Below are positions 29,471 through 38,276 of a stretch of 64,000 nucleotides of DNA, one piece after another. Position 1 is the first letter of the stretch, and every line of letters starts with the position of its first letter. This DNA is from Aestuariibius sp. HNIBRBA575 (GTDB lineage Bacteria; Pseudomonadota; Alphaproteobacteria; Rhodobacterales; Rhodobacteraceae): positions 895,501 to 959,500 of the forward strand of contig NZ_CP162414.1 of NCBI RefSeq assembly GCF_040932005.1. The letters are read 5' to 3'. The notes below the pieces were generated by a model. It ran no database searches. It was not told the DNA's origin and was given only the letters and a program-made list of their open reading frames with translations. The position numbers were made by a program, and so were the translations under genes.

Positions 29471-29998
29471 GTGGGGCATTCATCCAAATTTCAGAGGCTC
29501 GAAGCTTCGTTAGACATCATTCGGGCGGCCTGCATTTTATGTGCATCCATCGCCCTGGTCACTTTGATCATCACCTTTGGCTGGTTGGTGTTTGGACGCT
29601 ATGTGCTGAACGTTACGCCCACTTGGGTCGAACAACTGGCGCTTTTGTTGATCTGTTACATCGCCTTTGTGGGGGCGGCCGCCGGGATCAAGGAAAACAC
29701 CCATCTAGGGGTCAGCCTGTTTCGCGATCTGATGCCAAATGGCGTGCAAAAAGTCCTGATGATCCTCATCGATTTTGTGCTGTCGGCTTTTGGGGCGGTG
29801 ATGTTTTTGGCCGGTGTAACGTTGATGATTTTTGGCTGGGACACGTTGCTGCCGATGCTGGATATCCCAGAAAGTTTTCGCACCTTGGCCATTACATCCT
29901 GTGGTTTGTTGATCTTTTTGTTTGCAGGCGCGCGCGGCGTTTTGCGCATTCTCACCTTTGCCGACTGGCAGCTCATTCCTCAAGAACTGGACGCTTAA
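29471..29998 (+). CDS. dctQ: TRAP transporter small membrane subunit (DctQ)
   Basis: DctQ is the four-helix subunit that joins DctM in the inner membrane. The product from GTG at 29471 has 175 residues and four hydrophobic helices (about 22-45, 56-76, 94-118 and 131-154 of this reading). The family motif W-x-E-E/Q at the second helix appears as TWVEQLALLLICYIAF. I chose the GTG because AAAAGGGGA lies about eight bases upstream; an in-frame TTG at 29429 would add 14 residues. dctM starts three bases after its stop. Confidence 0.9.
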   Translation: MGHSSKFQRLEASLDIIRAACILCASIALVTLIITFGWLVFGRYVLNVTPTWVEQLALLLICYIAFVGAAAGIKENTHLGVSLFRDLMPNGVQKVLMILIDFVLSAFGAVMFLAGVTLMIFGWDTLLPMLDIPESFRTLAITSCGLLIFLFAGARGVLRILTFADWQLIPQELDA

Positions 29999-30001
29999 CC
30001 C

Positions 30002-31282
30002 ATGGGCCTCATGATACTTCTCCTTGTTTTCGGCCTGTTGGTTGTCGTCGGAATGCCGGTCGCGTTTGCGATGGGGATTGCCGCCGCATCCGCGTTTTGG
30101 TTCGAAGGTTTCCCGATGTTGATCACGTTCCAGCGGGCCACGGCTGGGGTTTCGGTTTTCTCATTGCTGGCCATCCCGTTTTTTGTGTTTGCGGGCGAAA
30201 TCATGCTGCATGGCGGGATCGCGCAGCGGCTGGTGAAATTGGCCGCGGCGCTGGTGGGGCACCTAAAAGGTGGCTTGGCCATGGTCAACATTTTCTCATC
30301 CATGCTGTTTGGTGGCATTTCAGGATCAGCCGTGGCCGACATTTCGGCGCTGGGATCGCTGTTGGTGCCGGTGATGAAAGAACGCGGTTACCGGCCCGAT
30401 TTTGCGGTCAACGTCACCGTGACATCATCCATCGCCGGGATCGTCATTCCCCCCAGCCACAACATGATCATTTTCGCCGTGGCCGCCGGTGGTGGTCTGT
30501 CGATTTCCAAGCTGTTCTTGGCCGGTGTGGTGCCGGGCATTCTGATGTGCCTCAGCATCGCCGTCGCCGCCTATGTCCTGTCGGTGAAACATAAATATCC
30601 CGCCGAACCTTTTCCCGGTTGGACCGAAGTGGGCCGCAGTGCCATGGACGCGATCCCCGGATTTATCACCGCGGTGATCATCGTTGGCGGAACGTTGTCC
30701 GGTGTGTTCACCGTCACTGAATCCGGTGCATTTGGCGCGCTTTATGCGCTGCTGCTGACCAAATTCTACTACAAATCCCTGTCGTGGAATGCGTTTGTTC
30801 TGGCCGTCACGGGGGCTGTGCGGACAACGGCGATGGTGATGATCCTGATCGCCTTTGCGTCGTCGTTTGCCTATTTGCTGGCCCTCTACCAAGTGCCCGC
30901 CAAGCTGAGCGATCTGTTGGTGTCGATTTCCGACAATCCGATCATGATCCTGCTGATGATCAACGTGATCCTGCTGGTGTTGGGCATGATCATGGACATG
31001 GCCGCGTTGATCCTGATCTGCACGCCGATTTTCCTGCCCATTGCCAAAGGTTTGGGCATGGACCCAACCCAATTTGGCATCATGATGTTGGTCAATCTGG
31101 GTCTGGGCCTGTGCACACCGCCCGTCGGAACCTGCCTGTTTGTTGGCTGCGCCGTTGGTAAAATCAAAATCGAACAGGCTCTAAAATCCATCTGGCCCTT
31201 CTATCTGGCCATTCTGGTGACGCTGATTTTGGTCACTTATGTCCCGGCCATATCCCTATGGTTGCCCTCACTGCTGGGCTGA
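30002..31282 (+). CDS. dctM: TRAP transporter large permease (DctM)
   Basis: DctM is the sodium-driven ion-transporter-superfamily subunit that moves the ligand across the inner membrane. The 426-residue product has about 12 hydrophobic segments and the conserved GGISGSAVADISALGS and PPSHNMIIFA motifs, as well as LGLCTPPVGTCLFVGCAV near the end. It follows dctQ by three bases, so stoichiometric translation is expected. Confidence 0.95.
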   Translation: MGLMILLLVFGLLVVVGMPVAFAMGIAAASAFWFEGFPMLITFQRATAGVSVFSLLAIPFFVFAGEIMLHGGIAQRLVKLAAALVGHLKGGLAMVNIFSSMLFGGISGSAVADISALGSLLVPVMKERGYRPDFAVNVTVTSSIAGIVIPPSHNMIIFAVAAGGGLSISKLFLAGVVPGILMCLSIAVAAYVLSVKHKYPAEPFPGWTEVGRSAMDAIPGFITAVIIVGGTLSGVFTVTESGAFGALYALLLTKFYYKSLSWNAFVLAVTGAVRTTAMVMILIAFASSFAYLLALYQVPAKLSDLLVSISDNPIMILLMINVILLVLGMIMDMAALILICTPIFLPIAKGLGMDPTQFGIMMLVNLGLGLCTPPVGTCLFVGCAVGKIKIEQALKSIWPFYLAILVTLILVTYVPAISLWLPSLLG

Positions 31283-31312
31283 TCCCCACCTCACTGAAAG
31301 GAAGGCATATCC

Positions 31313-31831
31313 ATGCCCACACCCAAACCCATCCCCGGCAGTATTCTGGCCCCTATGTCATTCCCCAAAGTGGGGGGCGGCACGGTCACTGTCGGCGGCA
31401 ACAGACCAAACTGGACCTTGTTTGTGGTCTATCGCGGCAAACATTGCCCCAGATGCAAAAAATACCTCAACATCCTGAACGGAATGTTGGGGGATTGGAC
31501 CGCCGCCGGGTTCGACGTGGCTGTTGTGTCTGCGGACCCGTTGGAAAAGGCGCAGGCTGACAAGGGTGCATTCGGCTGGGACTTTGATCTGGGCTATGAC
31601 CTGAGCGAAACCCAGATGGAAACGCTGGGCCTATATGTCACGGACCCATTGTCAGATGCGGAAACCATCCGTCGCTTTGCCGAACCGGGGACCTATGTGA
31701 TCCGCCCGGATGGCAGCCTGTTGTTGATTGCGCTGTCCAACGGGCCCTCTGCGCGGCCAGAATTGTCGGAATTGCTGGATGGGATGATTTTCACCAAAGA
31801 AAACAACCGCCCCCCACGGGGCACAGTGTAA
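31313..31831 (+). CDS. Thioredoxin-fold protein, peroxiredoxin-like (AhpC/TSA type)
   Basis: The 172-residue cytoplasmic protein has a thioredoxin/peroxiredoxin layout: strand-rich WTLFVVYRGKHCPRC with C45-P-R-C48, then VVSADPLEKAQ, and TYVIRPDGSLLLIALSNG with the cis-Pro-side features of the fold. The CxxC motif suggests a redox partner more than a classic 1-Cys peroxidase. It starts 30 bases after dctM with AAAGGAAGG in front of the ATG, so it may be co-transcribed with the TRAP genes. A bidirectional hairpin follows. Confidence 0.72.
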   Translation: MPTPKPIPGSILAPMSFPKVGGGTVTVGGNRPNWTLFVVYRGKHCPRCKKYLNILNGMLGDWTAAGFDVAVVSADPLEKAQADKGAFGWDFDLGYDLSETQMETLGLYVTDPLSDAETIRRFAEPGTYVIRPDGSLLLIALSNGPSARPELSELLDGMIFTKENNRPPRGTV

Positions 31832-31886
31832 CGGATTGTTCTAACGGGTTTGCTGATCCTCCTCGGCATGCCCGTTGAACAAACAA

Positions 31887-31918
31887 AAAGGCCGCGCCCA
31901 GTGATGGGTGCGGCCTTT
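31887..31918. terminator. Bidirectional terminator
   Basis: AAAGGCCGCGCCCA and TGGGTGCGGCCTTT pair over 14 bases (one G-T) around a 4-base loop, with A-rich and T-rich flanks. It can stop the rightward thioredoxin-fold gene and the leftward DUF1127 gene. Confidence 0.8.
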
Positions 31919-31946
31919 GCATTAGACAGGGAGGTCCAATTGAAAA

Positions 31947-32150
31947 TTAGTAGTAATCGCTGCTGGCGATACGGTCGATGTCGCCGCGAACCAGACCGAT
32001 GTCTTCAAGTTCACGTGCAGACAATTTGGACAGAGCGTTGCGTGTGATGCGTGCGTCGTTCCAAGCGGCAAATGCGCCAACGATTTGGGCGAAGAAGCCT
32101 GCGGAGCGCGGCGCGATAGCTGCGGGACGGGTAGTTTCAAAAACGGCCAT
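31947..32150 (-). CDS. DUF1127 mini-protein
   Basis: The 67-residue product starts MAVFETTRPA and has the DUF1127 (YjiS-like) C-terminal helix pair, ITRNALSKLSARELEDIGLVRGDI. The family is abundant in Rhodobacterales and Rhizobiales; one Rhodobacter member (CcaF1) is an RNA-binding protein involved in stress responses. AAGGAAC precedes the ATG at 32150. The 3' untranslated part contains ACCTCCCTG ahead of the terminator, which recalls the CCUCCUCCC motif of RNAs encoded after some DUF1127 genes, but matches only partly. A second DUF1127 gene is at 60707. Confidence 0.8.
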   Translation of the reverse strand: MAVFETTRPAAIAPRSAGFFAQIVGAFAAWNDARITRNALSKLSARELEDIGLVRGDIDRIASSDYY

Positions 32151-32491
32151 GGCCTTGTTCCTTTTATTTTCTGTGGTTTTCGCAACGCCTGAAAAAAAGG
32201 CGTTATGCTGTATTCGATGATCATCATTTAGGCGTCCTGGCAATGATGCACCAGCAGAATAATCGCATGGGTGATATGCGCTAATTGCATGTGCATTTTG
32301 CGACCGGAAGTGGGTGAAAGCGACTGTTATTAATGGGAATTAACCGCAATTCCCGACTTGGCGACGTCGCTTTTGCTGCATTGCAGAAAAAGTGTGATAT
32401 TTCTGCGCCTGTTCGCGGGGGCTAGGAATATGTTCGCGTTTTGTGCTAATTGTGAACGAACAATGAAAAAACGACCAAACAGGGGCAAATC
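32151..32491. other. Intergenic region between a DUF1127 gene and ruvC
   Basis: No gene is supported in these 341 divergent bases. The part near 32160-32240 should hold the DUF1127 promoter, the part near 32400-32480 the ruvC promoter. AT-richer stretches occur near 32160-32230 and 32325-32340. A repeated GTTCGCG and a weak SOS-type site are annotated separately. Confidence 0.45.
32411..32446 (+). promoter_or_regulatory. Candidate SOS-type site and GTTCGCG repeat upstream of ruvC
   Basis: GTTCGCG occurs at 32411-32417 and 32432-32438, 21 bases apart (two helical turns). The second copy begins GTTC-N7-GTGC, one mismatch from the alphaproteobacterial LexA consensus GTTC-N7-GTTC. TTGTGAACGAACAA (about 32450-32463) is a further imperfect dyad next to the start codon. 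Evidence is weak. Confidence 0.3.
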
Positions 32492-32998
32492 ATGCGTGTA
32501 ATGGGAATCGATCCCGGGTTGCGGAACATGGGATGGGGAATCATCGATGTGGCCGGATCCAAGCTGACCCATGTGGCCAATGGGATTTGCCATTCAAAAA
32601 CCGGCGATCTGGCGTCGCGGCTGTTATCCCTGCACACCCAACTGACCGACGTGCTGACCACCTATCAGCCCACCACGGCCGCCGTGGAACAGACTTTCGT
32701 TAACAAAGACGCGGTCGCGACCCTGAAACTGGGGCAGGCGCGGGGCATGGCCCTGTTGGTGCCTGCGCAGGCCGGGATCAGCATCGGCGAATATGCCCCT
32801 AACGCGGTCAAAAAAACCGTGGTGGGCGTGGGCCACGCGGATAAGAAACAAGTGGACCATATGGTGCGGCTGCAATTGCCCGGTGTTGAGATTGCCGGGG
32901 CGGATGCCGCGGATGCGCTGGCCATTGCGATCTGTCATGCCCATAACATGCAATCAGCGGGCCAGATGGAACGCGCAATCCGAAAGGCAACCGCATGA
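32492..32998 (+). CDS. ruvC: Holliday junction resolvase RuvC
   Basis: RuvC cuts Holliday junctions symmetrically after RuvAB branch migration. The 168-residue product has all four acidic metal ligands of the RNase H-like fold in the E. coli spacing: D7, E66, D138 and D141. It is first in a tight ruvC-ruvA-ruvB unit; its stop overlaps the ruvA start (ATGA). Confidence 0.97.
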   Translation: MRVMGIDPGLRNMGWGIIDVAGSKLTHVANGICHSKTGDLASRLLSLHTQLTDVLTTYQPTTAAVEQTFVNKDAVATLKLGQARGMALLVPAQAGISIGEYAPNAVKKTVVGVGHADKKQVDHMVRLQLPGVEIAGADAADALAIAICHAHNMQSAGQMERAIRKATA

Positions 32999-33666
32999 TT
33001 GGCAAACTGACAGGCCGTCTGGAATACCGCGCCAGCGATCACATCCTGATTGATGTGCGCGGCGTGGGCTATATCGTCTATGTGTCCGATCGGGTTATGG
33101 CCGGGCTGCCCGGTAATGGCGAAGTCGTGTCGCTTTATACGGAAATGCTGGTGCGCGAAGATCTGATGCAATTGTTCGGCTTTCCGTCGCTGGTCGAAAA
33201 GGAATGGCACCGCCTGCTGGTGTCGGTGCAGGGCATTGGCGCCAAGGCGTCGATGGCGATCTTGGGCACTTTGGGCCCTGATCAGGTCAGCCGGGCCATT
33301 GCGCTGGGGGATTGGAACACCGTCGCCAAGGCCAAAGGCGTGGGGCCAAAGATCGCCCAACGTGTGGTCAACGAATTGAAAGACAAAGCCCCCGCCGTGA
33401 TGGCCATGGGCGGTAATCTGGCCACTGCCATGAAGGACGGCGCGGATTTGGACGACGACGTGATCGATGTGGCTGACAAACCCAAGTCGAAACCGGCCAA
33501 AGCCACCAATATGGCCCAACCCGAAGCGTTATCCGCCCTGACCAATCTGGGCTATGCGCCCGGCGATGCGGCCAGCGCGGTCGCCGAAGCTTTGGGCGAC
33601 ACCCCCGATCTGGATACATCCGGGTTGATCCGGGCGGCGCTGAAATTGCTGGCACCAAAGGGCTAA
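32995..33666 (+). CDS. ruvA: Holliday junction branch migration protein RuvA
   Basis: RuvA binds four-way junctions as a tetramer and targets RuvB. The 223-residue product has the N-terminal OB domain (1-63), paired helix-hairpin-helix motifs ([17 protein letters not shown] at about 74-90, and [18 protein letters not shown] at about 109-126), an acidic linker (about 145-170) and the C-terminal RuvB-binding three-helix domain ([23 protein letters not shown]). It is slightly longer than E. coli RuvA because of the linker. Confidence 0.97.
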   Translation: MIGKLTGRLEYRASDHILIDVRGVGYIVYVSDRVMAGLPGNGEVVSLYTEMLVREDLMQLFGFPSLVEKEWHRLLVSVQGIGAKASMAILGTLGPDQVSRAIALGDWNTVAKAKGVGPKIAQRVVNELKDKAPAVMAMGGNLATAMKDGADLDDDVIDVADKPKSKPAKATNMAQPEALSALTNLGYAPGDAASAVAEALGDTPDLDTSGLIRAALKLLAPKG

Positions 33667-34689
33667 ATGATGGAATCTGATCCCAATCTGCGCCCCCAGG
33701 AACAACCTCAGGACAATGACCGTGCATTGCGCCCGCAGGGGCTTGATGAATTTATCGGCCAAAAGGCAGCGCGCGCCAATTTGCGGGTTTTTATCGAAAG
33801 CGCCAAAAAACGTGGCGAAGCGATGGACCACACCCTGTTTCACGGCCCGCCGGGATTGGGCAAAACCACCCTTGCGCAAATCGTGGCACGTGAATTGGGG
33901 GTCGGGTTTCGCATGACGTCGGGGCCGGTTTTGGCCAAGGCCGGGGATCTGGCCGCGATCCTGACCAACCTCGAAGCCAACGACGTGTTGTTCATTGATG
34001 AAATCCACCGTCTGAACCCGGTGGTTGAGGAAATCCTCTATCCCGCACTCGAAGATTTTGAGCTGGATCTGGTGATCGGCGAAGGCCCGGCCGCACGCAC
34101 GGTGCGGATCGAATTGCAGCCCTTTACGCTGGTGGGGGCGACCACGCGGTTGGGCCTGTTGACCACGCCGCTGAGGGATCGGTTCGGCATTCCGACCCGG
34201 CTGGAATTTTACACCGTGGACGAATTGCATGACATCGTGTCACGCGGGGCGCGGCTGATGGGATGCCCGGCGGATGATGACGGCGCGCGCGAAATCGCCA
34301 AACGCGCCCGCGGCACGCCCCGGATCGCTGGTCGTCTGTTGCGTCGCGTGGTGGATTTCGCGGTCGTCGAAGGCGACGGGCTGGTGACACAGGCGCTGGC
34401 CGATGGGGCGCTGACCCGGTTGGGGGTGGATCATCTGGGGCTGGATGGGGCGGATCGACGTTATCTGCGCCTGATCGCCGAAAGCTATGGCGGCGGGCCG
34501 GTGGGGATCGAAACCATGTCGGCCGCCCTGAGCGAAAGCCGCGACGCACTAGAAGAAGTGATCGAGCCGTTTTTGCTGCAACAGGGATTGATCCAGCGCA
34601 CACCGCGCGGGCGGATGCTGGCACAGGCGGCGTGGCGCCATCTGGGGCTGGACGCTCCAAAGAAATCCGAAGGTGACCTGTTTGGTTGA
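33667..34689 (+). CDS. ruvB: Holliday junction branch migration ATPase RuvB
   Basis: RuvB is the hexameric AAA+ motor that drives branch migration. The 340-residue product has Walker A GPPGLGKT (60-67), Walker B with DEIH (111-114), sensor [18 protein letters not shown], and the C-terminal winged helix ([13 protein letters not shown]). The ATG at 33667 directly follows the ruvA stop; a second ATG is one codon later. Confidence 0.98.
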   Translation: MMESDPNLRPQEQPQDNDRALRPQGLDEFIGQKAARANLRVFIESAKKRGEAMDHTLFHGPPGLGKTTLAQIVARELGVGFRMTSGPVLAKAGDLAAILTNLEANDVLFIDEIHRLNPVVEEILYPALEDFELDLVIGEGPAARTVRIELQPFTLVGATTRLGLLTTPLRDRFGIPTRLEFYTVDELHDIVSRGARLMGCPADDDGAREIAKRARGTPRIAGRLLRRVVDFAVVEGDGLVTQALADGALTRLGVDHLGLDGADRRYLRLIAESYGGGPVGIETMSAALSESRDALEEVIEPFLLQQGLIQRTPRGRMLAQAAWRHLGLDAPKKSEGDLFG

Positions 34690-34752
34690 CCTAGGAAGCA
34701 TTCGATTTTAGGCCACCAGCGGGACTATTTGCCAATAAAAAACGGGTGCGAC

Positions 34753-35373
34753 ATGACAGATCAGATATCCAAATTGTTTACGCGGGCGGATGGCACCTAT
34801 TTATGTGCCCGCTGGGAACGCCCGATTGTGCCGGTTGTGTTTGGCGTGGATGAGGCAACATTGCCCATCATCAAAGGCGCGATCGAAGCGGTTGTGACCT
34901 TGGCCGGGCATCAAATGGCCGAAACGGACCCGGAATTGGGCACCAATTTGATGTTCTTTTTCTTTTCCGACTGGGATGAATTGCTGGACGTACCGGATCT
35001 GGATCGGTTGATCCCGGATTTGACGCCCTTGGTGGCACGATTGAAATCCGCGGATGCGCTGCAATATCGCGCCTTTCGGTTCGAAGAAAACGGCGCAATC
35101 AAAGCGAATTTTGTGTTCCTGCGCATGGCAGGGGCCTTGGCCGATCTGCCCGCCGATACATTAGCGTTGGGGCAGGCCGTGCAATCGATCCTGTTGTGGT
35201 CAGACACTGCGTTTGACGATCAATCGCCGCTGGCCTTGCTGGATGGCAATGCGGTGCTGCGCCCCGAAATCGCCAATGTGATCCGCGCCGCCTATGATCC
35301 GGTCATGCCATCGGTGGCCCAAGACTCGACCCACGCGCTGCGATTGGCCGCGCGGATTGATCTGGCCAAATAG
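34753..35373 (+). CDS. Conserved hypothetical cytoplasmic protein
   Basis: The 206-residue protein has no signal peptide or membrane helix and is acidic. It mixes helices and strands with aromatic-rich patches (LMFFFFSDWDELLDVPDLDRLI). I do not recognise a domain. It starts at the ATG at 34753 (MTDQISKLF) and ends nine bases before ybgC. This gene is placed between ruvB and ybgC, so it may be transcribed with either group. Confidence 0.7.
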   Translation: MTDQISKLFTRADGTYLCARWERPIVPVVFGVDEATLPIIKGAIEAVVTLAGHQMAETDPELGTNLMFFFFSDWDELLDVPDLDRLIPDLTPLVARLKSADALQYRAFRFEENGAIKANFVFLRMAGALADLPADTLALGQAVQSILLWSDTAFDDQSPLALLDGNAVLRPEIANVIRAAYDPVMPSVAQDSTHALRLAARIDLAK

Positions 35374-35382
35374 GAGAAAGCC

Positions 35383-35772
35383 ATGACCCATAAATTTCCT
35401 GTCCGCGTTTATTACGAAGACACCGATCTGGCTGGGATCGTGTATTACGCCAATTACCTGAAGTTCATTGAACGGGGGCGCACGGAATGGGTGCGCGATC
35501 AGGGGATCGATCAGGCGGCCTTGCGCGACGAAGACGGGATAGTGTTCGCGGTGCGCCGGGTAGAGGCAGATTATCTGGCACCGGCGAAATTTGATGACGA
35601 ATTGGTGGTGGAAACCACGTTGGAACAAATGACCGGGGTGCGGATGATTTGCCGCCAAGAGGTCAAACGCGCTGGCGAGGTCCTGTTTTCCGCGCTTGTC
35701 ACCGTGGTGGCCATAAACGAAAACGGGGCTCCGGCGCGGCTTCCGGCGAGTATTCGCCGACAATTGCACTGA
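35383..35772 (+). CDS. ybgC: Acyl-CoA thioesterase YbgC (Tol-Pal associated)
   Basis: YbgC is a hot-dog-fold thioesterase that acts on short or medium acyl-CoA and is encoded at the head of tol-pal clusters. The 129-residue product shows the family signature YYEDTDLAGIVYYANYLKFIERGRTEW with the catalytic D15. AGGAGAAAG precedes the ATG. Gene order ybgC-tolQ-tolR-tolA-tolB-pal is conserved. Confidence 0.93.
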   Translation: MTHKFPVRVYYEDTDLAGIVYYANYLKFIERGRTEWVRDQGIDQAALRDEDGIVFAVRRVEADYLAPAKFDDELVVETTLEQMTGVRMICRQEVKRAGEVLFSALVTVVAINENGAPARLPASIRRQLH

Positions 35773-35902
35773 AAAGCTGCGATTTACGCCGAAATTGCGG
35801 CTCTGACACCTTCGTGACGCGGCTTTCGTTGGATTTCCCCGTAAAGATGCGCTACGAGTTGGGTAATAATGCCCAAAATGGGCCGGGATAACGAGCAGGC
35901 AA

Positions 35903-36577
35903 ATGGAAGCAGCAACCGACTTCACGATGTGGGCGCTATTCGCGCGCGCCACACTTACCGTAAAATTTGTCATGATCATGCTGATCTGCGCCTCGGGATG
36001 GTGCTGGGCTGTGGTCGTGGACAAAATGATCCAATATCGCAAAGCCCGCGCCGAAGCGGCCCGTTTTGATCAGGCGTTCTGGTCCGGCGAACCGCTGGAT
36101 GCGTTGTTTGATAAAATCGGCGCACAGCCGGGTGGGCGGTCTGAACGGATTTTTGCCGCCGGGATGACGGAATGGCGTCGGTCCCACCGTCAGGATGGCG
36201 CGTTGATTGCCGGTGCTCAGGCGCGCATCGACCGATCTATGGATGTGGCCATCGCCAAGGAAACCGGCGAGCTGCAAAAAGGTCTGCCGGTGCTGGCCAC
36301 CGTTGGGTCCACCGCGCCATTTGTCGGGTTGTTCGGCACCGTTTGGGGCATCATGAACGCGTTCATCGAAATCGCCGAACAGCAAAACACCAATTTGGCC
36401 GTTGTGGCACCGGGTATTGCTGAGGCGCTGTTGGCGACCGGTCTGGGCCTGTTGGCGGCGATCCCGGCGGTTATTTTCTATAACAAACTTAGCGCGGATA
36501 GTGATCGCATTGTTGGCGGCTACGAAGCCTTTGCCGATGAGTTCGCTACGATCCTGTCGCGTCAGTTGGACAGCTAA
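35903..36577 (+). CDS. tolQ: Tol-Pal system proton channel subunit TolQ
   Basis: TolQ forms the proton-driven stator with TolR (MotA/ExbB family) that energises outer-membrane constriction during division. The 224-residue product has three transmembrane helices (about 15-38, 130-155 and 170-192) and the conserved VGSTAPFVGLFGTVWGIMNAF and ALLATGLGLLAAIPAVIFYN segments. The start lies 130 bases past ybgC, so it may have its own promoter. tolR follows after three bases. Confidence 0.95.
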   Translation: MEAATDFTMWALFARATLTVKFVMIMLICASGWCWAVVVDKMIQYRKARAEAARFDQAFWSGEPLDALFDKIGAQPGGRSERIFAAGMTEWRRSHRQDGALIAGAQARIDRSMDVAIAKETGELQKGLPVLATVGSTAPFVGLFGTVWGIMNAFIEIAEQQNTNLAVVAPGIAEALLATGLGLLAAIPAVIFYNKLSADSDRIVGGYEAFADEFATILSRQLDS

Positions 36578-36580
36578 GTC

Positions 36581-37057
36581 ATGGGCGCAGGTGTCATGAA
36601 ATCTGGTGGTGATGGGGGCGGTGGTCGCCGTCGTCGTCGCAAACGCACTCAGCCAATGGCGGAAATCAACGTCACGCCGTTTGTGGATGTGATGCTGGTT
36701 TTGCTGATCATCTTTATGGTGGCGGCGCCTTTGCTGACGGTTGGGGTACCGGTGGAATTGCCGGAAACCGCCGCCAGCGCCTTGCCCAGCGAACAAGAGG
36801 ATCCGCTGACCATCACCCTAACGGCAGAGGGGGACATCATGATCATGACCACCCCAACCAATCGCGACGAATTTATTCCCAAACTGCGCGCTATTGCGTC
36901 TGAACGCAGCTCGGACCGGGTGTTTTTACGCGCGGATGGGGCCAATGCGTGGACCGAAGTGGCCACAATCATGGGCGCGTTAAATGCGGCTGGGTTCAAT
37001 AATATCGGTCTGGTGACAGATATTGGCGGGCCCTCTTTGGATGGCAGCGACGGGTAA
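36581..37057 (+). CDS. tolR: Tol-Pal system protein TolR
   Basis: TolR (ExbD family) carries the proton-relay aspartate in its only transmembrane helix, D36 in TPFVDVMLVLLIIFM (33-47), with a periplasmic domain after it. The 158-residue product has a Gly- and Arg-rich N-terminus (8-23). An internal ATG at 36596 is an alternative start. tolA starts three bases past its stop. Confidence 0.95.
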   Translation: MGAGVMKSGGDGGGGRRRRRKRTQPMAEINVTPFVDVMLVLLIIFMVAAPLLTVGVPVELPETAASALPSEQEDPLTITLTAEGDIMIMTTPTNRDEFIPKLRAIASERSSDRVFLRADGANAWTEVATIMGALNAAGFNNIGLVTDIGGPSLDGSDG

Positions 37058-37060
37058 ACG

Positions 37061-38179
37061 ATGAGCGCAGGCTCTTATATCTCGGGGATCGGTCATGTGG
37101 GATTGCTCACTTGGTTGGTGCTTGGCTGGGGATTGTCCAGCGAACCGCTTGATTTCGAAGTGGCGGATGTGTCCGTGATCAGCGGCGAACAATTTGCCGC
37201 CATGACCCAAGGTTTGGAACCAGACGCGCCGTTGATCGAAACGCCGTCATTGGAAACACCTGATCCTGTTGAACAGCCCCCCGCGCCGGTGGTTGAAACC
37301 CCGCCAGAGCCTGTGGAACAACCCGCGCCCGTGGCCCCGCCACCTGCGCCGGAACAGGAATTAACCCCGCCCGAACCTGCCCCCCAACCGGTAGAGCAGG
37401 TTCAGGAAACTGCACCCCCCACGCCGCCCGCGCCGGATGTGCCAGTCTATGTGCCGCCAACCCCTGATTTGACCGCATCTCTGCGCCCGCGCGCACGACC
37501 CGCCCCCCGTGTTGCCCCCGAAGCTGTGGCACCATCCGAGCCGGATGTGCAGATCGCAGATATCGACCAAACAGCGACCTCGCCCGATGCGGTGACACCG
37601 GATGTGGCCGAAGAAAACAACGAAGCCACCGCCCAAGAAGAAGCCAGCACCGAAGTTCTGAACGACGATTCCGAACCGGCCAGCGCGTCACTTGCGCCGC
37701 AATCTTCGCCGCGCCCACCACGTGCAGCGCGCCCTGAACCGGCAACCGACGTCGCGTCCGATGTGTCAGATGATCCCGCTGACGACGTGGCCGACGCCAT
37801 TGCCAATGCTGTGGCCGAAGCCAATTCCAACCCGGTGGCAAATGCCGGGCAAGACGGCCCACCGTTGACGGGCACTGAACTGGAAGGGTTCAAAGTGGCC
37901 GCACAACGCTGCTGGGCCATCGATTCCGGTTCACCGGCGTCGCAGGTCGTGGTCGTGGTTGGGTTTTCGCTTGATATCAACGGGATGGTGTCGGGGCCGA
38001 TGCGCCTGATTTCATCCCAAGGCGGGGATCAAAGCGCGGTCACAACGGCCTTTACCCGCGCCAAACGCGCCATTATTTCCTGCCAGCGCGATGGATATCA
38101 ATTGCCGCCAGAAAAATACGAACAATGGCGAGACGTCGAAATGATCTTTAACGGACCAGAGGCGGTGCAACGTCTATGA
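37061..38179 (+). CDS. tolA: TolA, periplasm-spanning Tol-Pal protein
   Basis: TolA links the TolQR motor to Pal and TolB. The 372-residue product has one N-terminal membrane helix with the SxxxH motif (S8, H12) used to contact TolQR. A long Pro/Ala/Glu-rich region follows (about 65-270) in place of the Ala/Lys helix of E. coli. The C-terminal TolA III domain (about 280-372) contains the usual pair of cysteines (RCWAIDSG and ISCQRDGY). The proline-rich stalk is typical for alphaproteobacteria. Confidence 0.9.
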   Translation: MSAGSYISGIGHVGLLTWLVLGWGLSSEPLDFEVADVSVISGEQFAAMTQGLEPDAPLIETPSLETPDPVEQPPAPVVETPPEPVEQPAPVAPPPAPEQELTPPEPAPQPVEQVQETAPPTPPAPDVPVYVPPTPDLTASLRPRARPAPRVAPEAVAPSEPDVQIADIDQTATSPDAVTPDVAEENNEATAQEEASTEVLNDDSEPASASLAPQSSPRPPRAARPEPATDVASDVSDDPADDVADAIANAVAEANSNPVANAGQDGPPLTGTELEGFKVAAQRCWAIDSGSPASQVVVVVGFSLDINGMVSGPMRLISSQGGDQSAVTTAFTRAKRAIISCQRDGYQLPPEKYEQWRDVEMIFNGPEAVQRL

Positions 38180-38276
38180 GACCAGAAATGATCCGCTTAC
38201 TCAATTTTTCCCTGCTGACAAGCCCGGCTTTGCCTTGCAAGATACAGCAAATGACCCCGATCCATGAGGTCCCGAA

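Noticed and set aside
37061..38179. Pro-rich repeats of TolA as a repeat element
   Set aside because: They are the usual stalk of alphaproteobacterial TolA, not a DNA-level repeat.
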